64,000 nt of DNA, taken from NCBI RefSeq assembly GCF_032271945.1, contig NZ_CP130319.1:1693001-1757000 (forward strand), in the 5' to 3' direction. Made by a program: the position numbers and the translations under genes. The notes under the pieces were generated by a model. The model was given only the letters and a program-made list of their open reading frames with translations, searched no databases and had not been told where the DNA came from. Shown in pieces: positions 33,761-43,346 of the stretch. Each line of letters starts with the position of its first letter. Position 1 is the stretch's first letter. Source of the DNA: Paenibacillus sp. MBLB1832 (GTDB lineage: Bacteria > Bacillota > Bacilli > Paenibacillales > NBRC-103111).

Positions 33761-34597
33761 ATGAAACTTGCACTTTTTACTGTAATGCTGCCTCACTGTA
33801 CCTTGGAGCAATCATTGGATATTTTAAAAAGAAGCGGATACGACGGTGTGGAATGGAGAGTGGCCAAAGTCAATCCTGCTTTGGCTGCGGAAGAGCCTTC
33901 CTTTTGGGGAAATAACAGATCTACAGTGGATGTAGATTCGGACATGCAGTTCTTGGAAGGACTCCGGTCCGAGACGGAGCGCAGAGGACTTACGGTGCCC
34001 AATCTAGGAAGTTACCTTCCGACGGGGGATTTGTCTGCTGTGGAACGGGATATGCTTATTGCAATCGCACTTGGTGCTCCGTCTATCCGAGTGGGAGTAC
34101 CCGCCTATGACCGGAGCCGCAAATACCAGGAGCTGCTAGCTGAAGGACGCTCCTATCTGGAGGGCGTACAGTCCCTAAGTCGGAAGTATGGAATTAAGGG
34201 GCTAATCGAGATACACATGGGCAATATCGCAACCAGCGCCTCTGGGGCAAGACGTCTTGTAGAGGGAATGGATCCTAGCTGTATTGGAGTCATTCATGAT
34301 GCCGGGAATATGGTTTTTGAAGGCTATGAGAATTACAAGATGGGACTTGAGATTCTTGGTGAATATCTGGCTCATGTCCATATCAAGAATGCTAGGTGGG
34401 TTTGCGAACCATCAGTTGAGGGTGTTCGCTGGAAAGCGGAGCCGGCGCCCATTCAGGAGGGAGCAGCTGATTTGAAGCAGTTGCTGGTTGACTTGAAAAA
34501 TATTGGATATGACGGTTGGCTCAGTCTGGAAGATTTCTCCGACCAGGCTGTGACCGAAGAGAGGTTGGCATCGATTGCGGCCTATTTAAGGAATTAG
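33761..34597 (+). CDS. Sugar phosphate isomerase/epimerase (xylose-isomerase-like TIM barrel)
   Basis: 278 residues of the IolE/xylose-isomerase-like barrel: SGYDGVEWRVAKVNPAL, PNLGSYLPTG, probable metal ligands in LIEIHMGN (Glu), VIHDAGNM (His, Asp), HVHIKNARW and WLSLEDFSD (Glu). It would interconvert keto and aldo sugars or epimers. It ends the 26.3-34.6-kb operon, with GGAGG upstream. A nearly intact copy is on the minus strand at 56.4-57.2 kb and a dead copy at 53.0 kb. Confidence 0.85.
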   Translation: MKLALFTVMLPHCTLEQSLDILKRSGYDGVEWRVAKVNPALAAEEPSFWGNNRSTVDVDSDMQFLEGLRSETERRGLTVPNLGSYLPTGDLSAVERDMLIAIALGAPSIRVGVPAYDRSRKYQELLAEGRSYLEGVQSLSRKYGIKGLIEIHMGNIATSASGARRLVEGMDPSCIGVIHDAGNMVFEGYENYKMGLEILGEYLAHVHIKNARWVCEPSVEGVRWKAEPAPIQEGAADLKQLLVDLKNIGYDGWLSLEDFSDQAVTEERLASIAAYLRN

Positions 34598-34658
34598 TCG
34601 AAGCAGGCACATGATCCTTGTTGACACAGTTACCGGAATGTCGCAAACCCAGGTACGG

Positions 34659-34685
34659 AAAGGGCAGCTTAGGCTGCTCTTTTTG
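34659..34685 (+). terminator. Rho-independent terminator of the 26.3-34.6-kb operon
   Basis: AAAGGGCAGC (34659-34668) pairs with GCTGCTCTTT (34673-34682) around TTAG, with a T5 tail. Confidence 0.75.
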
Positions 34686-34961
34686 TCCATATTGTTGCCT
34701 TCAAACTAGGCGTTACAATGTTTTGCCTATAAGGATGGCTTGTAGTTATTCTTTTTGGTGGTATATATCATTTTTTGGCTATATATGGGGATGTCTTTAA
34801 AATGAAAGGGCTTTATTTTCGACCAAAAAGTAGTATACAATCACCTTAAACTGTTATTTTCAACCTGCTCCCCTTGCGATACGATGAAATCAGGCATTGC
34901 GCTTCTCTTAATAGGATTGGGGCAATCCATCAGCCAAACTAATTTTCTGGGGGGTAAGAAA
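34686..34961 (+). promoter_or_regulatory. Leader region of the binding-protein gene at 34962
   Basis: AT-rich sequence after a terminator and before a lipoprotein gene, so it should hold that gene's promoter. AGTAGTATACAATC near 34830-34850 offers a possible -10, but I see no convincing -35 and no clear operator. No coding potential recognised. Confidence 0.35.
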
Positions 34962-36659
34962 TTGAAAAAAACGGTAAAGAAACAAGTGATTTCCTTGCTA
35001 GCTCTTGCAATAAGCACGGGTACGGTGCTAGCTGCTTGCAGTAAGGGCAGTGATACATCTTCAACAAGCAGCCCTTCCTCTGCGGCTACTAGCACACCTA
35101 CTACGTTCAACGGCAAGTTCGATCCGCCAATCACCTTGACAGCTGTCAAATGGGTGGAAGGCGACAACAAGTTCAAGCAAGGTGAGTCCATCGAGAATAA
35201 CGTATTGGACAAGACGATAGCGGCTGATACTGGGATCCAAATGAAGTATCTCTGGACTGCATCAACGGGCGACGCTTACAAAGAAAAGCTTCGGTTGTCG
35301 TTTACAGCCAACGAAGAAATGCCTGAAATCGTCATGGTGGACGATACCACTCTGATGAAGCAGATGGTAGATTCAGGGAAATACCGTGAGGTCGGTGATC
35401 TATTCGATAAATATGCAGGCCCGACTTGGAAGGAAGCCGTGGCGGCTCATCCAGAATCATGGAACTTATCCACGATTAACGGGAAGAAATACGGATTCCC
35501 GATGCTTAATACAGTAAACGCTGGGGACGATGTGCTGTGGATCCGTGAGGATTGGCTAAAAAAGCTAAATTTGAAAGCACCGACGACCATTGATGAGATG
35601 GATGCTGTACTAGAAGCCTTCACCAAGCAGGACCCTGATGGCAACGGCAAAGCGGATACCTTCGGCCTCTCCGCAGCACTTAAGGATTCAACGATCGGTC
35701 GCTGGATGGGTGACTACGGCTTCGTGTTCGGCGCTTACGGCGTGCATGGCGGCTGGAGCAAAGGTTCGGACGGCAAGCTGATGGAGACAATCATCACCCC
35801 TGCTGCCAAGCAGGCGTTGACAAAGCTTTCGGGCTGGGTCAGCAAAGGCTATATTCCGCAGGATGCCGGCGTATTCGATGAGATGAAGGCAGGAGAGCTG
35901 TTCAACGCAGGCAAAGCAGGTATGATCGTAGGCAACCACTGGCTGTCTGTCTGGCCGTTCCCGGATCTGAAGAAGAACGTGCCGACTGCTGAATTCAAGC
36001 CTTATCCGCTTCCTGTTGGCCCGGATGGCAAAACCTCTTACGGTACCAATAACGCTACCAATGGCCGTGTTATCATGGTCAGCAAGGTGTCTAAGCATCC
36101 CGAAGCCGTCCCTGTGTACTTGAACTGGTTCTATGAGAATTACCTGAACCCGAAGAAGGGCTCCAAGTACGAGTATGGCTTGGCGGAAAACTATGACTGG
36201 GCTGTTGTGGACGGTAAGCCGACAAACGACAAGGCCAAGGTTCCGAACTATCTGGACGTTGTGCGCTATTCCATTCCGAAGGATTTTAACCTGCCAGATT
36301 CTTGGATCAAGATCATGACCAAATTCACGTCCGGTGGCAAGCCGGAAACTCCGCTTGAAGTGAAATTTATGGGTGGTCTAGATGATCCTAGCATCGCTGC
36401 TGCGAAAATCATTCTTGACGCCAAAGCGAAGGGTTATCCGCAGACTGACTTGGCAGCCGGAGTTCCTGCAACATCGACCCGTCAATCCAAGGGTAGTATG
36501 CTTGACAAAATGAAGACCGAAACATGGATCAATATTATATACGGTAAACAGCCCGTAGACTCCTATGACAAGTTCATCAGTGATTACAAGGCGGCTGGTT
36601 ACGAACAATATGCGAAGGAAGTTAATGAATGGTACCAAGCCAATATTGCCAATAAATAA
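34962..36659 (+). CDS. ABC glycan importer solute-binding lipoprotein (cluster B)
   Basis: 565 residues, LplA-like, read from TTG at 34962 (GGGGGG about 7 nt upstream); the signal peptide then ends at lipobox LAAC with Cys26. An earlier ATG at 34884 would put extra residues before the signal. Family marks: WIREDWLKKLNLKAPTTIDE, DPDGNGKADTFG, AGKAGMIVGNHW. It has its own terminator, and the matching permeases lie at 40.2-42.1 kb beyond a reversed two-component pair, an unusual split of the LplABC order. Confidence 0.9.
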   Translation: MKKTVKKQVISLLALAISTGTVLAACSKGSDTSSTSSPSSAATSTPTTFNGKFDPPITLTAVKWVEGDNKFKQGESIENNVLDKTIAADTGIQMKYLWTASTGDAYKEKLRLSFTANEEMPEIVMVDDTTLMKQMVDSGKYREVGDLFDKYAGPTWKEAVAAHPESWNLSTINGKKYGFPMLNTVNAGDDVLWIREDWLKKLNLKAPTTIDEMDAVLEAFTKQDPDGNGKADTFGLSAALKDSTIGRWMGDYGFVFGAYGVHGGWSKGSDGKLMETIITPAAKQALTKLSGWVSKGYIPQDAGVFDEMKAGELFNAGKAGMIVGNHWLSVWPFPDLKKNVPTAEFKPYPLPVGPDGKTSYGTNNATNGRVIMVSKVSKHPEAVPVYLNWFYENYLNPKKGSKYEYGLAENYDWAVVDGKPTNDKAKVPNYLDVVRYSIPKDFNLPDSWIKIMTKFTSGGKPETPLEVKFMGGLDDPSIAAAKIILDAKAKGYPQTDLAAGVPATSTRQSKGSMLDKMKTETWINIIYGKQPVDSYDKFISDYKAAGYEQYAKEVNEWYQANIANK

Positions 36660-36672
36660 AATAGAACGAATA

Positions 36673-36719
36673 AAGAGCTATCCTCCAAGCTAACGTGCCG
36701 CTCGGGGGATAGCTCTTTG
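36673..36719. terminator. Rho-independent terminator between convergent genes
   Basis: AAAGAGCTATCCTCC pairs with GGGGGATAGCTCTTT (36704-36718). It can serve both the plus-strand binding protein and the minus-strand regulator. Confidence 0.75.
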
Positions 36720-36746
36720 CGCTGTTGGGTGCCTTATACACAATCA

Positions 36747-38381
36747 CTATTGACGGTCCCGGTATTCCTGGGGAGTGACACCGAAGTATTTTTTGAACAC
36801 CTTGATGAAATAAGGGGTATTCTGATAACCGAGCTTCTCACTGATCTGATAGATCTTCATAGGCGTTTGTTGAAGCATGACTACGGCTCGGTCCATACGG
36901 AGACGGTACAGGTAGTCACTGATGTTCTCACCGGTTTCCAGCTTAAAGATTTTAGAGAGATAACCGGGATTAAGGAAAACTTGGTCGGCTATGGCTTGAA
37001 GGGAAACGTCCTCAGATAAATGCTGCTCCACATATAGCTGGATTTGGGCAACCAGGCTGCTGCGCGCCGATCGGGTTTCCTGTTCCATATCCTGCCGCAA
37101 CCGTTGGAGCTGTTCGACTGAAGCTTGCCGCAACTGCTTAATCGATCGGATTTTGTCCTGCTCCAGTAGAGGGTTAAAGGTATCTCCTGACAGTTCATGG
37201 AGCCGCTTGCCGTTTTTATGGGCCAAATTCAAGTAAGTGGAGAGCAACGTGGAACCCACCTCAAGCCAATGCTCCTGGGAGTGCTGCCAATGGGCTTCAA
37301 GTTCGGTGAAGATATCGTCAAGCCGTTCCATAGCGGCATCCCATCGTCCTGCTTCCAGCAAGTTCAACAGTGTAGGGGGCTCATACAATGATTGCATACC
37401 CTTGGTTTCCTGTTCAGGTTTCGGGTACTCCGGATGGGTTGCTATCAGGAGGCCGCCAACACTGCTTACGTTCCTTCTCATCTCAAGCAGCACCTTCTGA
37501 TAACACTCAGGCAAATGGTGGGGGAAGAGACCCCAAGAGCTCAAGGCGATGGATACATCTCCATGCAGATACTTCTTGACGTTCTCCTGAAGGGTACCCG
37601 CCATGAGCTCCAGATTGGGCTTGGAGCCGGTACCTGTATGGTCCGCAGGCTTATTGGAGGAATGCCCTTTGACAAGTAGAACAAGATAATCGTGGGATTC
37701 CTTTCCGAGCCATAACTGGCAAGTATCCCGCATAATTTCTTCTGCAATATTTCCTATGGCATATTCCATCAAGGAAAGAGATTGTCTGTCATAGGTATGA
37801 AAGGGCTCCTCTAATCGAATCAGCATGACGCAAACTTCGCCTCCCGAATGGAAGGGAAGCCCTAAGTCCTTCAGCTTCTCTTGGAGAGCATTCCCGCTGA
37901 ATTTGCGGCCATGTAGAAGGTCTTCCAGCAAGGCGGCTCTAATGGCGGGCGTGTGTTCCTGCAAGGAGGCCAGTGCTCGGCGATGCGATGCGATTTCTTC
38001 CCATTCCTGACTAAGTTCTTGCGAGAGCCTGATCAGCGTCTCGAGCAGCTCTTCGTCCCGGACCGGCTTGATCATATAGTGATCTGCTCCCAGCTGGATG
38101 GCGGATTGGGCATATTCAAATTCCGCGTGGCCGGATAACAATATAATTTTGGCACGGGGCTTTAGGAAACGGATGTGCCGGATCAAGTCCAGTCCGTCCA
38201 TACCGGGCATCCGAATGTCCGTCAGCACGATATCCACGGATTCCTTGGATGCGATGGCAAGAGCTTCATATCCAGAATAGGCCTTGTGGACAGTTCCGAT
38301 TCCCGCCTCCTCCCAAGGAATACGGTAGGCAAGCCCGTCCACGACGGTATGTTCATCGTCAACTATCATAATATGATGCAT
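36747..38381 (-). CDS. YesN-type response regulator with AraC DNA-binding domain
   Basis: 544 residues. N-terminal receiver with acidic pair Asp8-Asp9, phosphoacceptor Asp55 (VLTDIRMPGMDG) and Lys105 (MIKPV). A long central helical region is followed by a C-terminal AraC helix-turn-helix pair (VSLQAIADQVFLNPGYLSKI; IYQISEKLGYQNTPYFIKVF). It lies 15 bp downstream of the cognate histidine kinase on the same strand. Such YesMN pairs switch on adjacent LplABC-type importers, here probably the permease operon starting at 40248 and the binding protein at 34962. Confidence 0.9.
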   Translation of the reverse strand: MHHIMIVDDEHTVVDGLAYRIPWEEAGIGTVHKAYSGYEALAIASKESVDIVLTDIRMPGMDGLDLIRHIRFLKPRAKIILLSGHAEFEYAQSAIQLGADHYMIKPVRDEELLETLIRLSQELSQEWEEIASHRRALASLQEHTPAIRAALLEDLLHGRKFSGNALQEKLKDLGLPFHSGGEVCVMLIRLEEPFHTYDRQSLSLMEYAIGNIAEEIMRDTCQLWLGKESHDYLVLLVKGHSSNKPADHTGTGSKPNLELMAGTLQENVKKYLHGDVSIALSSWGLFPHHLPECYQKVLLEMRRNVSSVGGLLIATHPEYPKPEQETKGMQSLYEPPTLLNLLEAGRWDAAMERLDDIFTELEAHWQHSQEHWLEVGSTLLSTYLNLAHKNGKRLHELSGDTFNPLLEQDKIRSIKQLRQASVEQLQRLRQDMEQETRSARSSLVAQIQLYVEQHLSEDVSLQAIADQVFLNPGYLSKIFKLETGENISDYLYRLRMDRAVVMLQQTPMKIYQISEKLGYQNTPYFIKVFKKYFGVTPQEYRDRQ

Positions 38382-38396
38382 GATTTTACACTCCTT

Positions 38397-40112
38397 CTAT
38401 GCCGGCCATTGCAGCACGAAACGCATGCCGCCTTTATGCCGTGCCTCTATTCGTAAGCCGGCCTGGTCACCGTATTGAATCCGCAAACGCTGATGGACAT
38501 TCCAAAGTCCACATCCCATATCGCCTTCTAGCTCATTTTGCAGTCGTTCCGACAAACGAGATATGGCCCCGATCGACATACCCACCCCGTTATCTTCCAC
38601 AGCAATTTGCCAAAAGCTCCCGTTGCGCCTTCCATGTAAGGTGATATATCCATCTCCAACCTTAGGCTCAAGGCCATGGATGACCGCATTCTCCACGAGG
38701 GGCTGCACCAGCAGACGCGGCACCTCCAGCCCTTCCATGTCCGCTTCGATGAAGACATTGTAGTGCAGCCGCTTCATCCGAAGGTTCTGAATCGCGAGGT
38801 AATTGTGTACAAGTTTAATCTCATCCTTTAATGTCGCGGAGGTTTTTTCCACTCGGGTTGTATAGCGGTAGTATTCTCCTAAGTTTAAAGACATGGCCAT
38901 GACAGCATCCACTTCCCCAAGCGACGCCACATTCATGATGTAATACAAGCAGTTGTAGAGAAAATGGGGATTAATCTGCGCCTGAAGCTGCTTGAGGGTG
39001 GCTTCCCGGGACCGCAGCTTCTCTGCATAGACATTTTCAATTAGCACTTGGATTTCACTGGCCATTTCGTTGAAGCTGAGAAACAGATACTCGAAGTCCA
39101 TGCCCGACCGGACGGGGACCCGTATCCCATAGTTTCCTTTGCGCAGTCGTTGAACGGCATGAATCAGTTCCCTGATTGGGATCTGCACGTTGCGGTAGAG
39201 CAGCAATAAGGCTATGATCCCGAGTGCAACCGTCAAAGCTGCAGTGAAATAGAAAAGATTTCGGCTCGCATTTAGAGGGGAAATGACTTCGGCAATGGGA
39301 ATAACCTGAACGGCAATCCACTCCAGGCTTGAGATCGGTGCTGCATTAATTAGATACTGGGCTTTATTAAGATTGATGACTTCGTTGGTGAACGATTTAT
39401 CCTTGCTCTTGCTCACAATCTCTAGGAGCTGACCCAACTCCGCGGAAGAGCCTTTGCGGGAAAATATGGGGAGTTGTCCATCCTGATATAGGAATACCTC
39501 CCCGCGGTTGCCGGTTTTATTATACTGCTCTAGCACCGTCTGCAAGCTTTCCGCCGGAAAGGTGACCTGGGTGATGTGAAGAGCATTGATCGGATTGGTA
39601 TCGACATAATAGGGCTCGTAACTCTGCCGTATAAACCGAGGCGCTCCGTTGGGCGGGGTCTGATAGATCCACTTGTTCCCGGGTACCGGAGTGAAGGGTT
39701 CGCTGCCGGACGTGTAATTAGGTTGGGCTGTAACCAACAGGTTCGAATGGGGGTAGTAGATACGAATGTCGTTGTCCCATTTGCTGGAAATGGATTGGAG
39801 CTGGAGCTTCTGAACAATGGTAGTATATAGGCTGTTGACCTCAAGGGGCGAAAAAGTGCTCTTAAAATCAAGTGATTGAACGGAGGGGTCACGGCCCGTC
39901 AGGTTTCCCAGCACTGCAAGCTGACTGACTTCCGCATTAAGCTGCTGGGTGAAGAACATCAACCGGTTGCGATTGGATTCCTGCAGCACATCCTTAACCA
40001 CACGGTTGCTAACCAGATTGGTGTATGTGAATAGAAGGAGAATGGGGATTAGCAGCACAATCAGAAGTATCAACATTTTTCCAAATGTGTTGAGACGAAG
40101 TTTTCTTTCCAT
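38397..40112 (-). CDS. YesM-type sensor histidine kinase
   Basis: 571 residues from ATG at 40112 (GGGGGCGG upstream), two membrane helices (about 12-31 and 285-307) enclosing a Cache-like extracellular sensor, then HAMP, a His_kinase domain with phosphoacceptor His383 (QINPHFLYNCLYYIMN) and a HATPase_c domain (VQPLVENAVIHGLEP; VEDNGVGMS). It signals to the YesN-like regulator just downstream and is divergent from the permease operon at 40248. Confidence 0.9.
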   Translation of the reverse strand: MERKLRLNTFGKMLILLIVLLIPILLLFTYTNLVSNRVVKDVLQESNRNRLMFFTQQLNAEVSQLAVLGNLTGRDPSVQSLDFKSTFSPLEVNSLYTTIVQKLQLQSISSKWDNDIRIYYPHSNLLVTAQPNYTSGSEPFTPVPGNKWIYQTPPNGAPRFIRQSYEPYYVDTNPINALHITQVTFPAESLQTVLEQYNKTGNRGEVFLYQDGQLPIFSRKGSSAELGQLLEIVSKSKDKSFTNEVINLNKAQYLINAAPISSLEWIAVQVIPIAEVISPLNASRNLFYFTAALTVALGIIALLLLYRNVQIPIRELIHAVQRLRKGNYGIRVPVRSGMDFEYLFLSFNEMASEIQVLIENVYAEKLRSREATLKQLQAQINPHFLYNCLYYIMNVASLGEVDAVMAMSLNLGEYYRYTTRVEKTSATLKDEIKLVHNYLAIQNLRMKRLHYNVFIEADMEGLEVPRLLVQPLVENAVIHGLEPKVGDGYITLHGRRNGSFWQIAVEDNGVGMSIGAISRLSERLQNELEGDMGCGLWNVHQRLRIQYGDQAGLRIEARHKGGMRFVLQWPA

Positions 40113-40247
40113 GGCAACCGCCCCCTTAAATAGTCCAAAAAACACTATCAATCACTAAATGTTATTCTATAACTTTCGTAACCCTGTTTCTATAATGAAA
40201 ACATAAAGAACATAAATGTCAAGAACATTAAAGAGGAGAGAACCTAA

Positions 40248-41201
40248 ATGGATGGAAGTATTGCCTCCCGGCTGCGGGATACTACAGGAAGCATAAGCAA
40301 GAAAAAAACAAGCGTTTATCAGCGCAATTGGCTGTTATATCTCATGGTGGCGCCTGCTGTTATTCTGACCCTGATTTTTGCTTATACTCCGATGTATGGA
40401 GTCGTTATTGCCTTCCAAAATTACGAGCCTTGGAAAGGGATAACCGGGTCGTCCTGGATCGGACTAGATAACTTTCGGAGTCTATGGGCCTTCAAGGATG
40501 TGAAGCAAGTCATCTGGAATACCTTTTTGATATCTGGTATGAAAATCGTTGCTGAATTGGTCGCCCCGTTCATTTTTGCTCTTTTGCTCAATGAAGTCCG
40601 CCACATGGCTTTCAAGCGTTGGGTTCAGACCCTAGTCTATCTTCCGCACTTTCTTTCCTGGGTTATTCTCGGGGGCATCTTGGTTGATTTGCTTTCGCCA
40701 AGCGGCGGATTGGTCAATCGGATACTGGGCCAATTCGGTGTATCGCCGATTTTCTTTTTGGGGGATGGCAATTGGTTCCGGTTTACGGTCGTAGTGAGCA
40801 ACGTGTGGAAGGAATTCGGCTTCGCCACTATTATCTATCTGGCAGCCCTCGCCGGCATCAATCCCTCTCTGTACGAGGCAGCGGAGGTCGACGGGGCATC
40901 CCGGTTGCAGCAAACCTTTTATGTTACCGTTCCCAGTCTGCTTCCCCTTATGATGGTTTTGGGTACGTTGTCCCTCGGCAATATTCTAAATGCTGGCTTT
41001 GACCAGATCTTCAACCTATACAGCTCGCTAGTATACAGCAAAGGCGACATCATCGACACGTATGTGTACCGGATGGGCCTGGTGAACGGTCAATTCAGCT
41101 TTGGGGTTGCCTTCGGGTTGTTCAAGTCAGTCATTTCCACCGTCTTCATCGTCATCAGTTACCGGTTGGCCTACCGCTACGGTAATTACCGGATATTTTA
41201 A
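40248..41201 (+). CDS. ABC glycan importer permease, LplB type (cluster B)
   Basis: 317 residues, six membrane helices, EAA loop LYEAAEVDGASRLQQTFYVT. AAAGAGGAG precedes ATG 40248. TATAAT at 40191-40196 is a likely -10 in the region divergent from the kinase. It is followed after 13 bp by the second permease. It would work with the binding protein at 34962. Confidence 0.9.
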   Translation: MDGSIASRLRDTTGSISKKKTSVYQRNWLLYLMVAPAVILTLIFAYTPMYGVVIAFQNYEPWKGITGSSWIGLDNFRSLWAFKDVKQVIWNTFLISGMKIVAELVAPFIFALLLNEVRHMAFKRWVQTLVYLPHFLSWVILGGILVDLLSPSGGLVNRILGQFGVSPIFFLGDGNWFRFTVVVSNVWKEFGFATIIYLAALAGINPSLYEAAEVDGASRLQQTFYVTVPSLLPLMMVLGTLSLGNILNAGFDQIFNLYSSLVYSKGDIIDTYVYRMGLVNGQFSFGVAFGLFKSVISTVFIVISYRLAYRYGNYRIF

Positions 41202-41214
41202 GGAGGGTTGCACC

Positions 41215-42093
41215 ATGTACTATAAATCAAAATCTTACCGGATTTTCGCCATATGCAATACGCTGCTCCTCGCCATCCTGTCCATCATGTGCATCCTGCC
41301 CATGATCCACGTGCTGGCTGTATCCTTCAGCGGGAAGGCGGCGGTCAGCGGCAATTTAGTCAACCTGTGGCCAATCGACTTTAACCTGGATGCGTACCGC
41401 AAAACAGTGGCAAACCCAGCGTTCATCAACTCCATACTCGTGTCGGTGGAACGAGTCGTACTGGGAACCACGGTTGGCATGCTAGTCATTCTTGTGGGCG
41501 CTTATCCCTTGTCCAAGGAAAGGAATGTGTTCCGCTTCCGTTCCATCTTTATGTGGTTCTTCGTCTTTACGATGCTCTTCAACGGGGGGATTATTCCCTC
41601 GTATATCCTGATAACTAAGCTGCATCTAATGAATTCCATTTGGGCATTGGTGCTTCCTGGAGCCGTCTCAGTGTTCAACATGATTATGCTCATGAATTTT
41701 TATCGGAATGTTCCGAAGGAGCTGGAGGAAGCTTCCTTGATTGACGGGGCAAACCATCTTCAAACAATGTGGAACGTATATCTTCCGATATCCATGCCTG
41801 CCATCGCCACCCTGTCGCTATTCACGATCGTGGGCCATTGGAATAGCTGGTTTGACGGTTTGATCTACGTAACGAAGCCCAGCAATTACCCATTGGCGAC
41901 CTATCTCCAAACCATCGTAGTAGAAAAGGATTTGAGCAAGCTTATCCAAAGCGCCAACGATATGGAGAAGTTGACACAAAGGTCGATCAAGGCCGCACAG
42001 ATCTTCATTGCGGCGGTGCCGGTCTTGATTGTGTATCCGTTTCTCCAGCGTCATTTCGTTAAAGGGATCGTTCTCGGGGCAGTCAAAGAATAA
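41215..42093 (+). CDS. ABC glycan importer permease, YtcP/LplC type (cluster B)
   Basis: 292 residues from ATG 41215 (AAGGAGGG upstream; earlier in-frame starts fall within the previous gene). Six membrane helices, EAA loop LEEASLIDGANHLQTMWNVY and tail FVKGIVLGAVKE. It completes the membrane channel of the cluster B importer. Confidence 0.9.
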   Translation: MYYKSKSYRIFAICNTLLLAILSIMCILPMIHVLAVSFSGKAAVSGNLVNLWPIDFNLDAYRKTVANPAFINSILVSVERVVLGTTVGMLVILVGAYPLSKERNVFRFRSIFMWFFVFTMLFNGGIIPSYILITKLHLMNSIWALVLPGAVSVFNMIMLMNFYRNVPKELEEASLIDGANHLQTMWNVYLPISMPAIATLSLFTIVGHWNSWFDGLIYVTKPSNYPLATYLQTIVVEKDLSKLIQSANDMEKLTQRSIKAAQIFIAAVPVLIVYPFLQRHFVKGIVLGAVKE

Positions 42094-42152
42094 AAATGAA
42101 TGGCCTATGCCGATTGGCTATTGCGATTCCAGTGGACTAGGCTCATTTTTTC
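42092..42152 (+). terminator. Weak terminator-like hairpin
   Basis: AAAAATGAATGGCCTA and TAGGCTCATTTTTT (42138-42151) can pair with a bulge, followed by T6. It could lower read-through into the beta-lactamase-fold gene. Confidence 0.4.
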
Positions 42153-42187
42153 GGTTGGAGATTTTATAAGGAAGGAAAGGTTACTCT

Positions 42188-43219
42188 ATGATCAGCCTTC
42201 GGCAGGCCAGAGTTATGAACACGTTCGAGGAGTGGGTGAAAGTGGGTTTGGCCACCGGCATCTCTGTCGCAGCAGACAGAAGAGGAGTTCCCACGGTCCG
42301 TTATGTCGCAGGGGAGGTCAGCGGGCAAACATTGAACAACGATTCACTGTTCAATGTTGGATCGGTAACGAAGCCAATTACAGCAGCCCTGCTAATGAAG
42401 CTGCTGGAGCTGGGTGAAATCACCTTGCATGATCCGGTTCAGCGGTTTATCCCCGAGTTCCGATTCAGCGAGGTAGAGCTCCTGCATCTGCTTGTCCATA
42501 CGGCGGGGTTCGATGAAAATACGTCCATAACATGGCCGAAAAGCGGCACTGAGAGGGAATATCTGAACGCCATTTACGCCATTGACCGGCTGGGTTATCC
42601 GATGGGTGAACGCAATGTTTATTTTTCCTTTGGATATTCCATTCTGATGGACGTGCTGGAGCGGGTATCTGGCTGCTCCCTGGAGATGTTCGCCCGTATG
42701 ATGCTGTTTGAACCTCTTGGCATGGAATGTACCACCTTCTCCGAAGCCCTTACCCGTTCGGCTATCGTGCCTCTTCACCCTGACACTATGGAAACAGATG
42801 CGGACAAGATGGGCCTGGGCATAACGGGAGACAGCGGATTGTACAGTAACCCAGAGGAGCTGCTCCGGTTTGGACAGATGCTTCTCCAAGGGGGAGAGTG
42901 GGAAGGCAAGAAGATTTACGCGGAATCCACCGTGGACCTGATGTTCCGGGAAGTGACAGGCGGCGTGTTCGGCAGGACCCCTGTTTTCTGGAAGAAAACC
43001 GAACGTGATCTTCACAGGACTACCAACATCGACGTTCACCGCTGTTTTGCCGATTTGCATACACCGAACGCTGTCGGACACAACGGTTTCAGCGGCTGCA
43101 TGTTCGCTGTGGATCCCGGTTTGGACTCCGTGATTGTGATTTGTACGGGCAGCCAGCGGGTCAATTCTGACGGCCGGAATTACAAACGCTTGATGAACCA
43201 GATTTTGTCCCTGGGGTGA
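42188..43219 (+). CDS. Beta-lactamase-fold serine hydrolase (class C / esterase type)
   Basis: 343 residues without signal peptide. The SxxK motif is SVTK (Ser59, Lys62). The YxN motif position reads YFS (Tyr145, Ser147 in place of Asn), and the third motif is HNG (His298) in VGHNGFSGCMFAVDPG. These are the marks of the class C / EstB family, whose members act as esterases, peptidases or lactamases. In this context a cytoplasmic sugar esterase is more likely than resistance; that is inference. AAGGAAAGG precedes ATG 42188. Confidence 0.8.
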   Translation: MISLRQARVMNTFEEWVKVGLATGISVAADRRGVPTVRYVAGEVSGQTLNNDSLFNVGSVTKPITAALLMKLLELGEITLHDPVQRFIPEFRFSEVELLHLLVHTAGFDENTSITWPKSGTEREYLNAIYAIDRLGYPMGERNVYFSFGYSILMDVLERVSGCSLEMFARMMLFEPLGMECTTFSEALTRSAIVPLHPDTMETDADKMGLGITGDSGLYSNPEELLRFGQMLLQGGEWEGKKIYAESTVDLMFREVTGGVFGRTPVFWKKTERDLHRTTNIDVHRCFADLHTPNAVGHNGFSGCMFAVDPGLDSVIVICTGSQRVNSDGRNYKRLMNQILSLG

Positions 43220-43346
43220 TTTTTCATGATTTTGCCATATTACTTCAAGTAGGAGGTGGTGTCCCAAAGCGCCTGTTTCCGTCAGCTAGATAACAGCAGG
43301 AGTAGCTTGATGACCCTACAAGAACTGAGGAGGCATAATTGATAAC

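Noticed and set aside
36717..38280. Several plus-strand frames of 60-100 codons opposite the response regulator
   Set aside because: They mirror the strongly supported minus-strand regulator codons and have no starts with ribosome sites.
42188..43219. Beta-lactamase-fold gene as an antibiotic resistance gene
   Set aside because: No signal peptide, an altered YxN motif and a sugar-use context argue against it.
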